A stretch of DNA of 8,736 nt from JAJOKK01 sp965370555 (GCA_965370555.1 CBDUVB010000058.1:1-8736); one strand, 5' to 3'; positions 1 to 6,801 are shown, counted from the stretch's first letter. Translations and numbers: made by a program. The notes: generated by a model not told the origin, from the sequence alone.

Positions 1-298
1 CGGAGTCGGCGAGGATCACCTTGGCGATCGCCGCTGTCGGCGGGGTCGTGATCACATCGCCGTGAAACCCCTCCTTGGTCAGGAGAGGGATCCTACCGAC
101 GTGATCGAGGTGGGCATGCGAGAGGAGGACGTAATCGATCTGTGCAGGGTCGAAGGGAAATTCCGACCGGTTGCGAGACGATACCTCGCGCGATCCCTGG
201 AAAAAGCCACAGTCGAGAAGGATCTTCAGCCCGTTCGTCTCCACCAGGTGACACGAACCGGTAACCGTCTCCGCCGCTCCACAAAAGGTGATCTTCAT
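1..298 (-). CDS. MBL-fold / beta-CASP-type metallo-hydrolase (partial, N-terminal 99 residues)
   Basis: Only the N-terminus is in the window; the gene continues past base 1. Read on the minus strand from the ATG at 298-296, the protein opens MKITFCGAAETVTGSCHLVE and carries the DCGFFQG block (residues 29-35) and the zinc-binding motif SHAHLDHVGRIP (residues 60-71; ligands H61, H63, D65, H66). This arrangement is typical of the YSH1/beta-CASP branch of the metallo-beta-lactamase fold. Members are usually 450-550 residues and act as zinc-dependent nucleases on RNA in the cytoplasm. The start is supported by a strong Shine-Dalgarno (AGGAGGAA on the minus strand, 303-310) five bases (TGTG plus one) upstream of the ATG. 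An upstream ATG at 303-301 meets a stop at once. The beta-CASP part lies outside the window, so nuclease activity on RNA is inferred from the N-terminal motifs alone. It is divergent from the tRNA gene. Confidence 0.85.
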   Translation of the reverse strand, partial: MKITFCGAAETVTGSCHLVETNGLKILLDCGFFQGSREVSSRNRSEFPFDPAQIDYVLLSHAHLDHVGRIPLLTKEGFHGDVITTPPTAAIAKVILADS

Positions 299-379
299 CA
301 CATTCCTCCTTCGAATGCTTAGATACAGTAAGAGGGTCCGCCTCTTTTTACACCTCCGAGTGCGCTAGAACAAGTGCAT

Positions 380-408
380 TTGTCAACGGACGTGCGAAGT
401 GGTACTAT
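380..408 (+). promoter_or_regulatory. Probable sigma-70-type promoter of the tRNA-Pro gene
   Basis: A -35-like TTGTCA (380-385) is followed after 17 bases by TACTAT (403-408, running into TATAAA). Transcription would begin near 415, a few bases before the mature tRNA 5' end at 420. Spacing and position fit well, but this is a consensus match only. On the opposite strand, 386-381 reads TTGACA, but no good -10 follows at normal spacing for the divergent hydrolase. Confidence 0.5.
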
Positions 409-419
409 AAAAAGCATCT

Positions 420-496
420 CGGGACGTGGCGCAGTCTGGCAGCGTGCTTGCATGGGGCGCAAGAGGTCCCCGGTTCAAATCCGGGCGTCCCGACCA
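420..496 (+). tRNA. tRNA-Pro (anticodon GGG)
   Basis: The complete 77-base cloverleaf folds cleanly. The acceptor stem is CGGGACG (420-426) with CGTCCCG (486-492). The D stem is GCGC (429-432) with GCGT (442-445), including one G-U pair. The anticodon stem is CTTGC (447-451) with GCAAG (459-463), and the loop ATGGGGC gives anticodon GGG at 454-456. The T stem is CCCGG (469-473) with CCGGG (481-485) around loop TTCAAAT. The discriminator is A493 and the CCA end (494-496) is encoded in the gene. The C1 start with a matching G72 is characteristic of bacterial tRNA-Pro. It reads CCC and CCU codons. No U-rich terminator follows; a short hairpin (CCTGC 515-519 with GCAGG 531-535) has no T-run. Confidence 0.96.
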
Positions 497-635
497 GTCT
501 TCTTCCTCATTCGGCCTGCTTCTCCGACGGGCAGGTGCGAGTAAATTTGACTTTGTGTTATTCCCTTTTGAGGCTCCGTGGCAAACTGTAACGCTCCTTG
601 ACTCTTCTCTTTCCAAGGACGACTGAACGTGAGGC

Positions 636-664
636 TGGCCAGTCCCTGTGATCTGTGGTACAGT
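636..664 (+). promoter_or_regulatory. Possible promoter giving a leaderless hydrolase mRNA
   Basis: TACAGT (659-664), preceded by TG at -15/-14 (extended -10 form, CTGTGG), lies 17 bases downstream of TGGCCA (636-641), a 4/6 match to the -35 consensus. Transcription from it would start at about the A of the ATG at 671, so the message would have essentially no leader. This fits the absence of a Shine-Dalgarno before that ATG. Consensus matching only. Confidence 0.35.
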
Positions 665-670
665 GGCCCT

Positions 671-1693
671 ATGAATACGGATGAGGGCTCAAAGCGGCGA
701 AGGGGGGTTCTTCGATCGCTAGAGAAGAGAGGGACCAGGCCGGTGCGCTCCCATCTGCTGCAAACGGGAATGGTCCTCATTCTAGGGATCCTGCTAGTCG
801 GAGCGCTCGTGGGATATCCGGTGATGGCGCGGATTTTCCAGGACTTAGAGTACGCGCGCGTCGGAGAGAGATCCCTGAAGCTCGACCTCTACATTCCACC
901 CCATAAGCAAGGGGAGCGATTGCCGCTTGTGGTCTGGGTGCATGGTGGGGCTTGGATCTCGGGAGACAAGGCCAACCCCCGCGCCGCGCGCGAGCTGGGC
1001 GATCGGTACATCGTGGCGAGCATCAACTACCGCCTGAGCGAGGAAGCCACATTTCCAGCGCAGATCTACGACTGCAAGGCGGCCATACGCTGGCTGCGGG
1101 CAAACGCGGATCAATACGACATCGATCCCGATAGGATCGGAGCCTGGGGTGGATCGGCCGGCGGACACCTGGTCGCGCTCCTCGGCACCTCAGGGGGAGT
1201 GGAAGAGCTCGAAGGGGATGTGGGAAATCACCTGGATCGTTCGAGCGCTGTGCAGGCGGTCTGCGACTTCTACGGCCCTACTGATCTTGCGTTGCTCTAC
1301 GATGATACGGACAAGATGGATCCAAGGAAGAACCCACTCTGTATCCTCTTCGGGGGAATCCCCACCAAACATCCCGATCTCCTGTTGCAGGCGAATCCGA
1401 TCACCCATGTTAGTCCTGATGACCCGCCGTTTCTGATCATGCACGGAGACAAGGATCCGGTCGTACCGCTCAGCCAATCAGAGCTTCTTGATGCCGCGTT
1501 GCAAGAAGCAGGAGTGAAATCAAGTCTGCACGTGATCGAAGGGTGTGAGCACGGTGGGTTCCCTCCTGATGCGTATGAAGAAGTGCGTAAATTCTTCGAC
1601 GAGCACCTTGCTGTGACCACTGTTGGGGAGACAGAAGCGATCGAAGCCGGCAATCTCCTGACAGACGGTAGTTTCGACGCCTTTGCGTCTTGA
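671..1693 (+). CDS. Membrane-anchored alpha/beta-hydrolase, esterase/lipase (BD-FAE-like)
   Basis: A 340-residue serine hydrolase. A basic N-terminus (residues 8-26) precedes one hydrophobic helix at about 33-53, which is either an uncleaved signal anchor or a signal peptide, so the catalytic domain probably sits outside the cytoplasmic membrane. The fold markers are in order: oxyanion-hole HGGAW (H91-W95), nucleophile elbow GGSAGGH with S162, acid in HGDKDPVVP (D262), and base in CEHGG (H294). The pattern, including DPDRIGAWGGSAGG, is that of the acetyl-xylan/feruloyl esterase and hormone-sensitive-lipase-like families; the substrate is not readable from sequence. The start is uncertain. A GTG at 629 in the same frame, with AAGGA at 615-619, would add 14 residues. 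The ATG at 671 has no Shine-Dalgarno but sits six bases after a -10-like TACAGT. I prefer 671 because the added residues contribute nothing recognisable. It is monocistronic by appearance, with 247 bases to the next gene. Confidence 0.88.
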   Translation: MNTDEGSKRRRGVLRSLEKRGTRPVRSHLLQTGMVLILGILLVGALVGYPVMARIFQDLEYARVGERSLKLDLYIPPHKQGERLPLVVWVHGGAWISGDKANPRAARELGDRYIVASINYRLSEEATFPAQIYDCKAAIRWLRANADQYDIDPDRIGAWGGSAGGHLVALLGTSGGVEELEGDVGNHLDRSSAVQAVCDFYGPTDLALLYDDTDKMDPRKNPLCILFGGIPTKHPDLLLQANPITHVSPDDPPFLIMHGDKDPVVPLSQSELLDAALQEAGVKSSLHVIEGCEHGGFPPDAYEEVRKFFDEHLAVTTVGETEAIEAGNLLTDGSFDAFAS

Positions 1694-1940
1694 GTGAGTG
1701 GCACGAACGGGCGAGAGCAGAAGTGTCAGTCTTTCAACCCACATCATCTGTTGGATTTCTCATGGCCTCCTGGCTTCCTTATAGCCGGATTGCAGGCAGG
1801 CGAAACAGAGAGGAACTAATCTTCTTCACATTTCTGCCACAATTTTGACCGCGCTCCCCCACATCTTGGCATTACCATGTGGCTTGCTGAAATCGATCGT
1901 TGCTTCTAGGATGGACGGAATCACGTAAGAGGGGGCTAAT
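1694..1940 (+). other. Intergenic region upstream of the lipoprotein operon
   Basis: No gene is supported here. There is no U-tailed terminator after the hydrolase. A modest inverted repeat is present: CCACAT (1859-1864) with ATGTGG (1877-1882), with an inner GG/CC pair and a CATTA loop. It lies just upstream of the possible promoter for the operon and could be an operator or chance. Confidence 0.4.
1884..1912 (+). promoter_or_regulatory. Possible promoter of the lipoprotein-ABC operon
   Basis: TTGCTG (1884-1889), then 17 bases, then TAGGAT (1907-1912). The predicted start is near 1920, about 20 bases before the GTG at 1941, leaving room for the GAGGGGG ribosome site. Each hexamer is only a partial match, so this is the best candidate rather than a firm call. 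Confidence 0.3.
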
Positions 1941-2612
1941 GTGGGAAGACGCACTGATGAAAGATGGTGGATATTAAGTTCGCTGAGAAACATTCCTTGG
2001 ATTGTTCCGGTCTTCTTCCTTGTGGCTCTTCTCATCCTTTCCGGGTGTGGGCAGGAATCGGGAGATACCGCATCCGAGCCAGAAGCAACCACTCCTACAA
2101 CCAGTCAGTCAATTGGATCAGAGAACACGGCATCCAACCCAGAGGCTAACGCGGCGACGGAGCAGCCAAGCAAGCCGGATGAGTCAGAACAAGCAACAGA
2201 GGCACGGCTCGATGACCTGATGGCTCAGGTACATGAGCGCCTGGATCTAAGCGAAGACAAGGAGACGCAGATTCGCATCATCATGCAGGAATACTTGCTG
2301 GCCATGGAAAAGCAGATGGAGACACGGCAAGCCCAGTTTGCGGGACAGGGCACGCCAGGAAGCCAAAGAGGGGCTCGCCCCGAGGGATCCAACCCTGCAG
2401 GGTCTCGCCCGGAGATGACCGACGAGATGGTGAGAATGATGCAGAAACAGCAAGGACAGCAGGAATCGCTGAATGAAGAGATTCAGGAAATCCTCACGCT
2501 AGAGCAGGTGGAGGAATTCCAGAAGATCCTCGATGAATTGCGGCGAGATATGATCCTGCAACAGACGATCGAACAAATGGGCGGAGAAAACACATCCCCC
2601 AATGATAAGTAA
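1941..2612 (+). CDS. Spy/CpxP-like (LTXXQ-type) helical lipoprotein
   Basis: A 223-residue protein with a basic N-terminus, a hydrophobic segment (about 20-35) and a lipobox LSGC with Cys36 as the lipidation site, so it should be a membrane-attached lipoprotein. Residues 37-90 are a Thr/Ser/Glu/Pro-rich linker containing an imperfect repeat exactly 20 residues apart (DTASEPEA at 42, NTASNPEA at 62). The rest is helical and charged: LDLSEDKETQIRIIMQEY (101-118), a Gly/Pro/Arg-rich break (134-157), then a Met/Gln-rich helix ending in LTLEQVEEFQKIL (185-197). The two L-[ST]-x-x-[KQ] type helix starts resemble the LTXXQ repeats of the Spy/CpxP/heavy-metal-sensor family, periplasmic chaperones and sensors; this is a resemblance, not a proven homology. 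The start is GTG at 1941 with a GA-rich ribosome site (1930-1935). An overlapping ATG at 1939 is out of frame and ends after 12 codons. First gene of the four-gene operon. Confidence 0.78.
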   Translation: MGRRTDERWWILSSLRNIPWIVPVFFLVALLILSGCGQESGDTASEPEATTPTTSQSIGSENTASNPEANAATEQPSKPDESEQATEARLDDLMAQVHERLDLSEDKETQIRIIMQEYLLAMEKQMETRQAQFAGQGTPGSQRGARPEGSNPAGSRPEMTDEMVRMMQKQQGQQESLNEEIQEILTLEQVEEFQKILDELRRDMILQQTIEQMGGENTSPNDK

Positions 2613-2644
2613 AGACTCCAATAAACGAATACAGGAGGATCAAC

Positions 2645-3298
2645 ATGGCAATAAGGGTGGACAGACGGCTTATAGGGGTGATCATACTGGGGTTTCTCAG
2701 CTTGGCATTGGTCAGCGGCACAGCTCTCTCTCAGGAGGCTCCGCAGCTTGAGTATCTCTTTGGGCTGGGGCCCTATCCAGGAGGGACGCTGAAGGTGACC
2801 TTCGAACTCCAGCGTGGAGGTGCGAATAGCCCCATACACCTCATCACGACAGAGATCGTGCCGAACGGAGACCTGTACGATATGATCGAAGCCACGATGA
2901 CCCCCGGGCAATCGGCGGATGATATGAGTACAGGGATGGGCCGGACGGGTGCAGCTGGCGCGGTTGGCGCACAGTATGATGAGAAGGAGAAGGCAGTAAC
3001 CATCGACCTCTCTCCCGTCCAGACGTTGGGGGATCGGAACGTCGAGATCGCGCCGAACCAGAACTACTACCTTCCCGATGGGGCAAGATTGGTTACCGCT
3101 GGGTGGGACAAGGTCGCAGGGATCGACGTGATCATGGCGACTTTCCTCCACCCAAGTTTCCCAAATCAGCGCGTAGAGCTTGCACTAGCGGCTCCGGGTA
3201 CGAGCGCCCTGCTTGCGTTTCCGCCCCTGCTCATCAAGTACGTGGACGGCGAGGTGGAATACCGGGCCGAACTGATCGAATTCGTACACACATACTAG
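2645..3298 (+). CDS. Exported protein of unknown function
   Basis: A 217-residue protein with a signal peptide (basic residues 4-8, hydrophobic 9-25, likely cleavage after ALS at residue 29). I do not recognise a family. The mature part is rich in predicted beta-strands (TLKVTFEL, HLITTEIV, KAVTIDLS, RVELALAA, GEVEYRAELIEFV), with a Gly/Met/Ala-rich patch at 88-110 (MSTGMGRTGAAGAVGA). There are no cysteines and no transmembrane helix in the mature part. It starts at ATG 2645 behind AGGAGGA (2633-2639). It lies 32 bases after the lipoprotein and 11 bases before the ABC ATPase, in the place where a MacA-type adaptor often stands in MacAB operons. It has neither the length nor the coiled-coil/lipoyl layout of MacA. 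A role as extracytoplasmic partner or substrate of the transporter is an inference from gene order. Confidence 0.8.
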   Translation: MAIRVDRRLIGVIILGFLSLALVSGTALSQEAPQLEYLFGLGPYPGGTLKVTFELQRGGANSPIHLITTEIVPNGDLYDMIEATMTPGQSADDMSTGMGRTGAAGAVGAQYDEKEKAVTIDLSPVQTLGDRNVEIAPNQNYYLPDGARLVTAGWDKVAGIDVIMATFLHPSFPNQRVELALAAPGTSALLAFPPLLIKYVDGEVEYRAELIEFVHTY

Positions 3299-3309
3299 GG
3301 AGAAAAGAG

Positions 3310-3996
3310 ATGATTAAACTCGACCACGTCATCAGGACCTACCAGATGGGGAAGACGGCGGTTCAGGCATTGAGGGGCGTGGACCTTGAGATCCACGACG
3401 GAGAACTGGTCGCTATCATGGGCCCATCCGGATCGGGGAAGAGCACGCTGATGCACCTTTTGGGCGGTCTCGATCAGCCCGATGAAGGATCCGTGGTCTT
3501 TGGAGATCAAGATATATCCAAGCAGAGCCGCGACTTCCTTGCCGAGCTTCGCGGAAAGAGAGTAGGGTTCGTTTTCCAGACGTTCAGCCTCATCCCCACA
3601 CTCACCGCGCTCGATAACGTAGAGCTTCCGATGATGTACCAGGGGATTGAGCGGAAAGAGAGGCGCGCGCGCGCTCAGCGCCTGCTCGAACAGGTGGGGC
3701 TCGGTGATCGCCTTAATCATCGGCCGACAGAACTCTCCGGCGGCGAGCAGCAGCGGGTGGCGATAGCGCGTGCGTTGGTCAACGATCCCGAGGTCCTGCT
3801 TGCAGATGAGCCGACGGGAAACCTGGATTCGAAGTCGGGCAAACAGATCATGCAGCTCCTCACACAGCTGAATGAAGAGAAGGGGATGACTGTCATCCTC
3901 GTGACCCACGATGCAATGATCGCCGGTTATGCGCAGCGAACGATCCATGTCTTTGACGGGCGGATCGGCACCGCAGCCGATTGGAAGGAGGAATAA
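3310..3996 (+). CDS. ABC transporter ATP-binding protein, MacB/LolD type
   Basis: A 228-residue nucleotide-binding subunit, full length for the family. The motifs are all intact: Walker A GPSGSGKST (38-46), Q-loop Gln90 in FVFQTFSLIPTLTALDNVELP, signature LSGGEQ (142-147) followed by QRVAIARA, Walker B VLLADEPTGNLD (162-173, catalytic E167) and switch H200 in VTHD. The Q-loop context and the LSGGEQQRVAIARAL and ADEPTGNLDS stretches are those of the MacB/LolD/FtsE group, whose members couple ATP hydrolysis on the cytoplasmic face to conformational change in FtsX-domain permeases. The start is ATG 3310 with AGGGAGA at 3297-3303; the open frame extends upstream to 3103 but would overlap the previous gene by nearly 200 bases. 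The stop is three bases before the permease ATG, and the last codons carry its ribosome site, so the two are translated together. Confidence 0.95.
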   Translation: MIKLDHVIRTYQMGKTAVQALRGVDLEIHDGELVAIMGPSGSGKSTLMHLLGGLDQPDEGSVVFGDQDISKQSRDFLAELRGKRVGFVFQTFSLIPTLTALDNVELPMMYQGIERKERRARAQRLLEQVGLGDRLNHRPTELSGGEQQRVAIARALVNDPEVLLADEPTGNLDSKSGKQIMQLLTQLNEEKGMTVILVTHDAMIAGYAQRTIHVFDGRIGTAADWKEE

Positions 3997-3999
3997 GCG

Positions 4000-5280
4000 A
4001 TGTTTCGCGATAATGTAAGGTTGGCATTTCACAACATCCGACACCGCCAGGTTCGTTCGTGGTTGACGATCCTCGGCATCGTTGTCGGGGTCGCTGCCGT
4101 CGTTGCCCTAATCTCGATCGGCGAAGGGATGCAGAATTCAATCGAGGAGCAGTTTGAAGCGATCGGATACAACACGATCATTCTCACTCCGGGAGGATCT
4201 ACGGAGCAGGTGAGCGGGTCCGCGAGCAGAATGGGGGGATTTAGAGCCCTCTTCGGCGGAGGCGAGCCCGCTGTTGTGGATATCGCGGTTCTCGACCGAC
4301 TCCCGCAGGTTCTGCACTTCGGAGCTCAGCGCGTCGAAACAGGGATGATCGCTTCAGAGAACCTAGATGGCCAGGCGTTCCTTCGGGTCACCGGGCTTAC
4401 CTATGGGATGACCGATTACTTCAACGCCTACTTCAACGGGTTTCCCATCGCGCAAGGGCGGGACTTCGATCGATCGGACCGGTTTGTGATCGTTCTCGGG
4501 GCTCAGGTAGCGACCGACTTGGGTGTGGTCGTTGGTGATGCGGTCCAGGTCGAGATGAGCGATTTTGAAGTGATCGGCATTCTGGAATCAACCGCGACCG
4601 AAGGAAAGGGATCAGGAGGAGCGACGACCTTCCGCGGCATGGACACCGGCCTGTTCGTCCCGATCGAATCGCTAGAGACACTATACAGCGGGGAGGGGAA
4701 GATCTCTCAAGCACTTGTCGAAGTGACCGACCAGACCGATGTAGTTGAAGCATCGCAGGCGATAAAAAACCTCTTCTCTCAGTTTGAAACCCCGGTTCAA
4801 ACGATAACCGCCGAGGAGATGAGCGAGCAGATGAAGTCTGCCATGGCAAGCATCCAGATGACCCTGACGGCGATCGCAGCGATCTCACTTCTGGTCGGGG
4901 CAATCGGCGTGATGAACACCATGTTCACCTCGGTCCTGGAACGGACACGAGAGATAGGGATCATGAAGGCCATTGGGGCGAAGGACAGACATGTGTTGAG
5001 TCTCTTCATGATCGAATCGGGATTGTTGGGGATTATCGGTGGAGCGATCGGTGTTCTGGCTGGAGTTGCTATCAGCAGTCTTGCAGGAGGAGTGCTGAGT
5101 GGGGCACTCGCAGTGGGCCCTGGCACCGGTGGTGTCAGCGTGTCGTTTGCCGCTTCGTACAGCCCGTGGTTGATCATCGGCGCGCTGCTAGCCTCCTTTA
5201 TCTTGGGAGCGATTGCCGGGGTTCTCCCCGCACGACGCGGAGCAAAACTCAGGCCGGTGGAGGCGTTGCGCTACGAATGA
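4000..5280 (+). CDS. ABC transporter permease, MacB/FtsX type
   Basis: A 426-residue four-helix permease. Transmembrane helix 1 is at about 21-41, preceded by the FtsX-family cytoplasmic start (NVRLAFHNIRHRQVRSWLTILGI). A large extracytoplasmic MacB-type domain (about 45-280) follows. Helices 2-4 lie at about 286-310, 335-365 and 388-412. The coupling segment ERTREIGIMKAIGAKDRHV (314-332) and the ending LPARRGAKLRPVEALRYE are hallmark MacB/FtsX features. Family members do not transport through the membrane; they transmit force to the periplasmic side and act in lipoprotein sorting, macrolide or peptide efflux and envelope signalling. It starts at ATG 4000, with AAGGAGGA (3985-3992) inside the end of the ATPase gene. 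No separate MacA-like adaptor or TolC is in the window, so the cargo is unknown. The permease and ATPase are separate proteins, unlike E. coli MacB where they are fused. Confidence 0.94.
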   Translation: MFRDNVRLAFHNIRHRQVRSWLTILGIVVGVAAVVALISIGEGMQNSIEEQFEAIGYNTIILTPGGSTEQVSGSASRMGGFRALFGGGEPAVVDIAVLDRLPQVLHFGAQRVETGMIASENLDGQAFLRVTGLTYGMTDYFNAYFNGFPIAQGRDFDRSDRFVIVLGAQVATDLGVVVGDAVQVEMSDFEVIGILESTATEGKGSGGATTFRGMDTGLFVPIESLETLYSGEGKISQALVEVTDQTDVVEASQAIKNLFSQFETPVQTITAEEMSEQMKSAMASIQMTLTAIAAISLLVGAIGVMNTMFTSVLERTREIGIMKAIGAKDRHVLSLFMIESGLLGIIGGAIGVLAGVAISSLAGGVLSGALAVGPGTGGVSVSFAASYSPWLIIGALLASFILGAIAGVLPARRGAKLRPVEALRYE

Positions 5281-5288
5281 AAGGGGAA

Positions 5289-5366
5289 GGGGAGACACGG
5301 GGACGCGGAGATGCAGGAACTCGCATTTTCTCCGTGTCCCGCCCTCACCGCGTCTCCGCGTCCTGA
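5289..5366. repeat. Nested palindromic element (REP/MITE-like)
   Basis: A purine-rich left half carries GGACGCGGAGATGC (5301-5314), which pairs with GCGTCTCCGCGTCC (5350-5363) over 14 positions with one G-U. The same left arm (5300-5310) also pairs over 11 positions with CTCCGTGTCCC (5330-5340). That hairpin is continued by ATGC (5311-5314) with GCAT (5323-5326) around an 8-base loop, with a TTT bulge. A further GACACGG (5294-5300) is complementary to CCGTGTC (5332-5338). The element is thus a set of repeated GGACRCGGAGA units in opposite orientations. It fills the gap between the permease and the next gene, and looks like a small interspersed repeat rather than a simple terminator, as no T-run follows the outer stem. 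Copy number elsewhere is unknown. Confidence 0.7.
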
Positions 5367-5413
5367 TGCTGGCGCACTGAACACACGGATCGGATAAACA
5401 AGGAGGGCAGCTG

Positions 5414-6745
5414 GTGACTATAAACAGGGTGTTTGTAATAGTGTCTATCTTGATTCTAGGGCTGGGAATGGCAGCGTTTAGTAAGGCATTCGGCGAGTGG
5501 GATACTACAATTGTTATATCGCCCGAGGCCGGGTCACTCTCCCTCGCCGGATCACGATCCACGCTCAAAGCGAGTTATTTTGCCGGAGAGGTTGCCGATG
5601 TATCTAACCGCACGCTTTCCGCCCTATTCATAACGGATAAGGGCCTTACCGATACCGGGCTGGGCGTGCAGGCGTTCTTCGGGCTGCCACTGGTGACCGG
5701 CAAATTACCTTCTACCTTTCGCATCTCGACCTATTTGAAGAACGACATCGTGATCGACTGGCCGATCGGAACCTGGACTCTCCTCTCGGATACCTCGTTC
5801 TCCGTTACAACCGCCTCCCTGCAATACGGGTGGATGGAGTGTATCATCGCGGCTTACGGCACCAAAATATCAGGGGCGTTCCTGTTGATTCCCACTCAAA
5901 CGGGGTATACCTTCGGTGCGGAGCTTGCCTTGCAAGGGACGACCATCGCGGGAATGGCGCTGGAAGCGGTTACCACCTTCGGCGTGGGAGCCAATCTGTC
6001 AGAGGCAACGAAAGCCACGCCCACTGACGATACCTGTTTTTGTTACACTGGGACGGACATCTCTCTGAGCGGTCTTGCACTAGGATGCGTTCACTACGAG
6101 AACCTCACTCGGTTCAGCGAGGGCGGGTTCGAATTCACTCGTTTTGAGTTTGATGTCGACCTGCCAGAAGACTGGCCGCTCAGCCTCTATGCCACACTGG
6201 AATTCACTACGCAGACGAAATCACTTGTCCTTGTGCCGTCGCTTCGTGTACTAGATCTGGGTTGTATGTACCTGTACGTTGGAATTGACATAGCAGAGCT
6301 AACCCTTGGGAATTCGACAATCGGGGCGATCAAGCTCGCCGGGTTACGTCTTGCCGATATCGACATCGGTCCGGCGACCGTGAGTGGGGTCGTTGCCTTC
6401 GATGGAGTTCTTTGGAAAGGGGACCGAGAAGACGATATCAGCCTGCGCGCCGCGAACTACCTCATCTGCATCGCTGCTGACTGCAACCCTGCGAACTTCA
6501 AGGAGGTTCCGACGAAGTATGACATGGTCGTCTCCCTGGAGACCAGTGAAGGGAACCTCGACGCTGCTGTTGATGCCTACTTTCGCCCTACGGGGGGTGG
6601 ATCGCTCTTCGGTCTTGCGCTCTTCACCGGAGAAGTAAGCTATATGCTGACTAGTGAAATCGAGTTTGGGATAGGTCTAGCCGTCAACCCTCTCACCGGT
6701 TGGGAACGGCTCATGCTGGACTTCACCCTATCGCTCTACCTTTAG
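5414..6745 (+). CDS. Large exported beta-rich protein, unknown function
   Basis: A 443-residue protein that I do not recognise. An N-terminal signal peptide (hydrophobic 6-22, likely cleavage after SKA at residue 25) exports it. The mature part is dominated by alternating polar and hydrophobic strands separated by short turns (for example FEFTRFEFDVDLP, SLYATLEFTTQTKSLVLVPSLRVLDLG, IEFGIGLAVN), ending in LMLDFTLSLYL at the C-terminus. This is compatible with an outer-membrane beta-barrel or a surface beta-helix/sheet protein, but the terminal residue is Leu rather than the usual Phe/Trp. Seven cysteines lie at 143, 208, 210, 225, 284, 352 and 357, unusual for a barrel, and could form disulfides or bind metal. 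The start is GTG 5414 with AAGGAGGG (5400-5407). It lies 133 bases after the permease behind a palindromic element and 56 bases before the response regulator, so it may be a partner of the transporter or a target of the regulator. Confidence 0.8.
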   Translation: MTINRVFVIVSILILGLGMAAFSKAFGEWDTTIVISPEAGSLSLAGSRSTLKASYFAGEVADVSNRTLSALFITDKGLTDTGLGVQAFFGLPLVTGKLPSTFRISTYLKNDIVIDWPIGTWTLLSDTSFSVTTASLQYGWMECIIAAYGTKISGAFLLIPTQTGYTFGAELALQGTTIAGMALEAVTTFGVGANLSEATKATPTDDTCFCYTGTDISLSGLALGCVHYENLTRFSEGGFEFTRFEFDVDLPEDWPLSLYATLEFTTQTKSLVLVPSLRVLDLGCMYLYVGIDIAELTLGNSTIGAIKLAGLRLADIDIGPATVSGVVAFDGVLWKGDREDDISLRAANYLICIAADCNPANFKEVPTKYDMVVSLETSEGNLDAAVDAYFRPTGGGSLFGLALFTGEVSYMLTSEIEFGIGLAVNPLTGWERLMLDFTLSLYL

Positions 6746-6764
6746 GCGCCTGAATATTTCCTAC

Positions 6765-6793
6765 GGATTGTAGGGGTACGGGCACGGTATACT
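6765..6793 (+). promoter_or_regulatory. Probable promoter of the response regulator, near-leaderless
   Basis: TATACT (6788-6793) is a 5/6 match to the -10 consensus and ends eight bases before the ATG at 6802. Transcription should therefore start within a base or two of the start codon. The -35 at 17 bases (GGATTG, 6765-6770) is weak. An inverted repeat, CCTAC (6760-6764) with GTAGG (6770-6774), covers the -35 position and could be a binding site for an activator, possibly the regulator itself. Confidence 0.45.
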
Positions 6794-6801
6794 GTAGCAG
6801 G

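Noticed and set aside
330..349. Stem AAGAGG/CCTCTT followed by TTTTT, terminator-like on the plus strand
   Set aside because: The stem is only six pairs and no plus-strand gene precedes it; it falls in the upstream region of the minus-strand hydrolase.
381..386. Perfect TTGACA on the minus strand as a promoter for the metallo-hydrolase
   Set aside because: No acceptable -10 hexamer follows at 15-19 bases; the only nearby TA-rich boxes fit poorly.
383..616. Minus-strand open frame of 77 codons across the tRNA
   Set aside because: It is the complement of the tRNA-Pro gene plus flanks; the peptide (SGRPDLNRGPLAPH) is a well-known type of spurious call opposite tRNA genes.
2483..3151. Long minus-strand open frame (222 codons)
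   Set aside because: It lies opposite two plus-strand genes with signal peptides and good ribosome sites, has no recognisable motif and has its own composition of a shadow frame.
3103..3309. Upstream extension of the ABC ATPase frame
   Set aside because: It would overlap the preceding exported-protein gene by almost 200 bases; the ATG at 3310 has a good ribosome site and gives the normal family N-terminus.
3295..4044. Minus-strand open frame of 249 codons
   Set aside because: It is the complement of the ABC ATPase, whose motifs are complete on the plus strand.
5281..5400. Palindromic region as an intrinsic terminator or CRISPR-like repeat
   Set aside because: There is no T-run after the outer stem and the units are not evenly spaced direct repeats with spacers.
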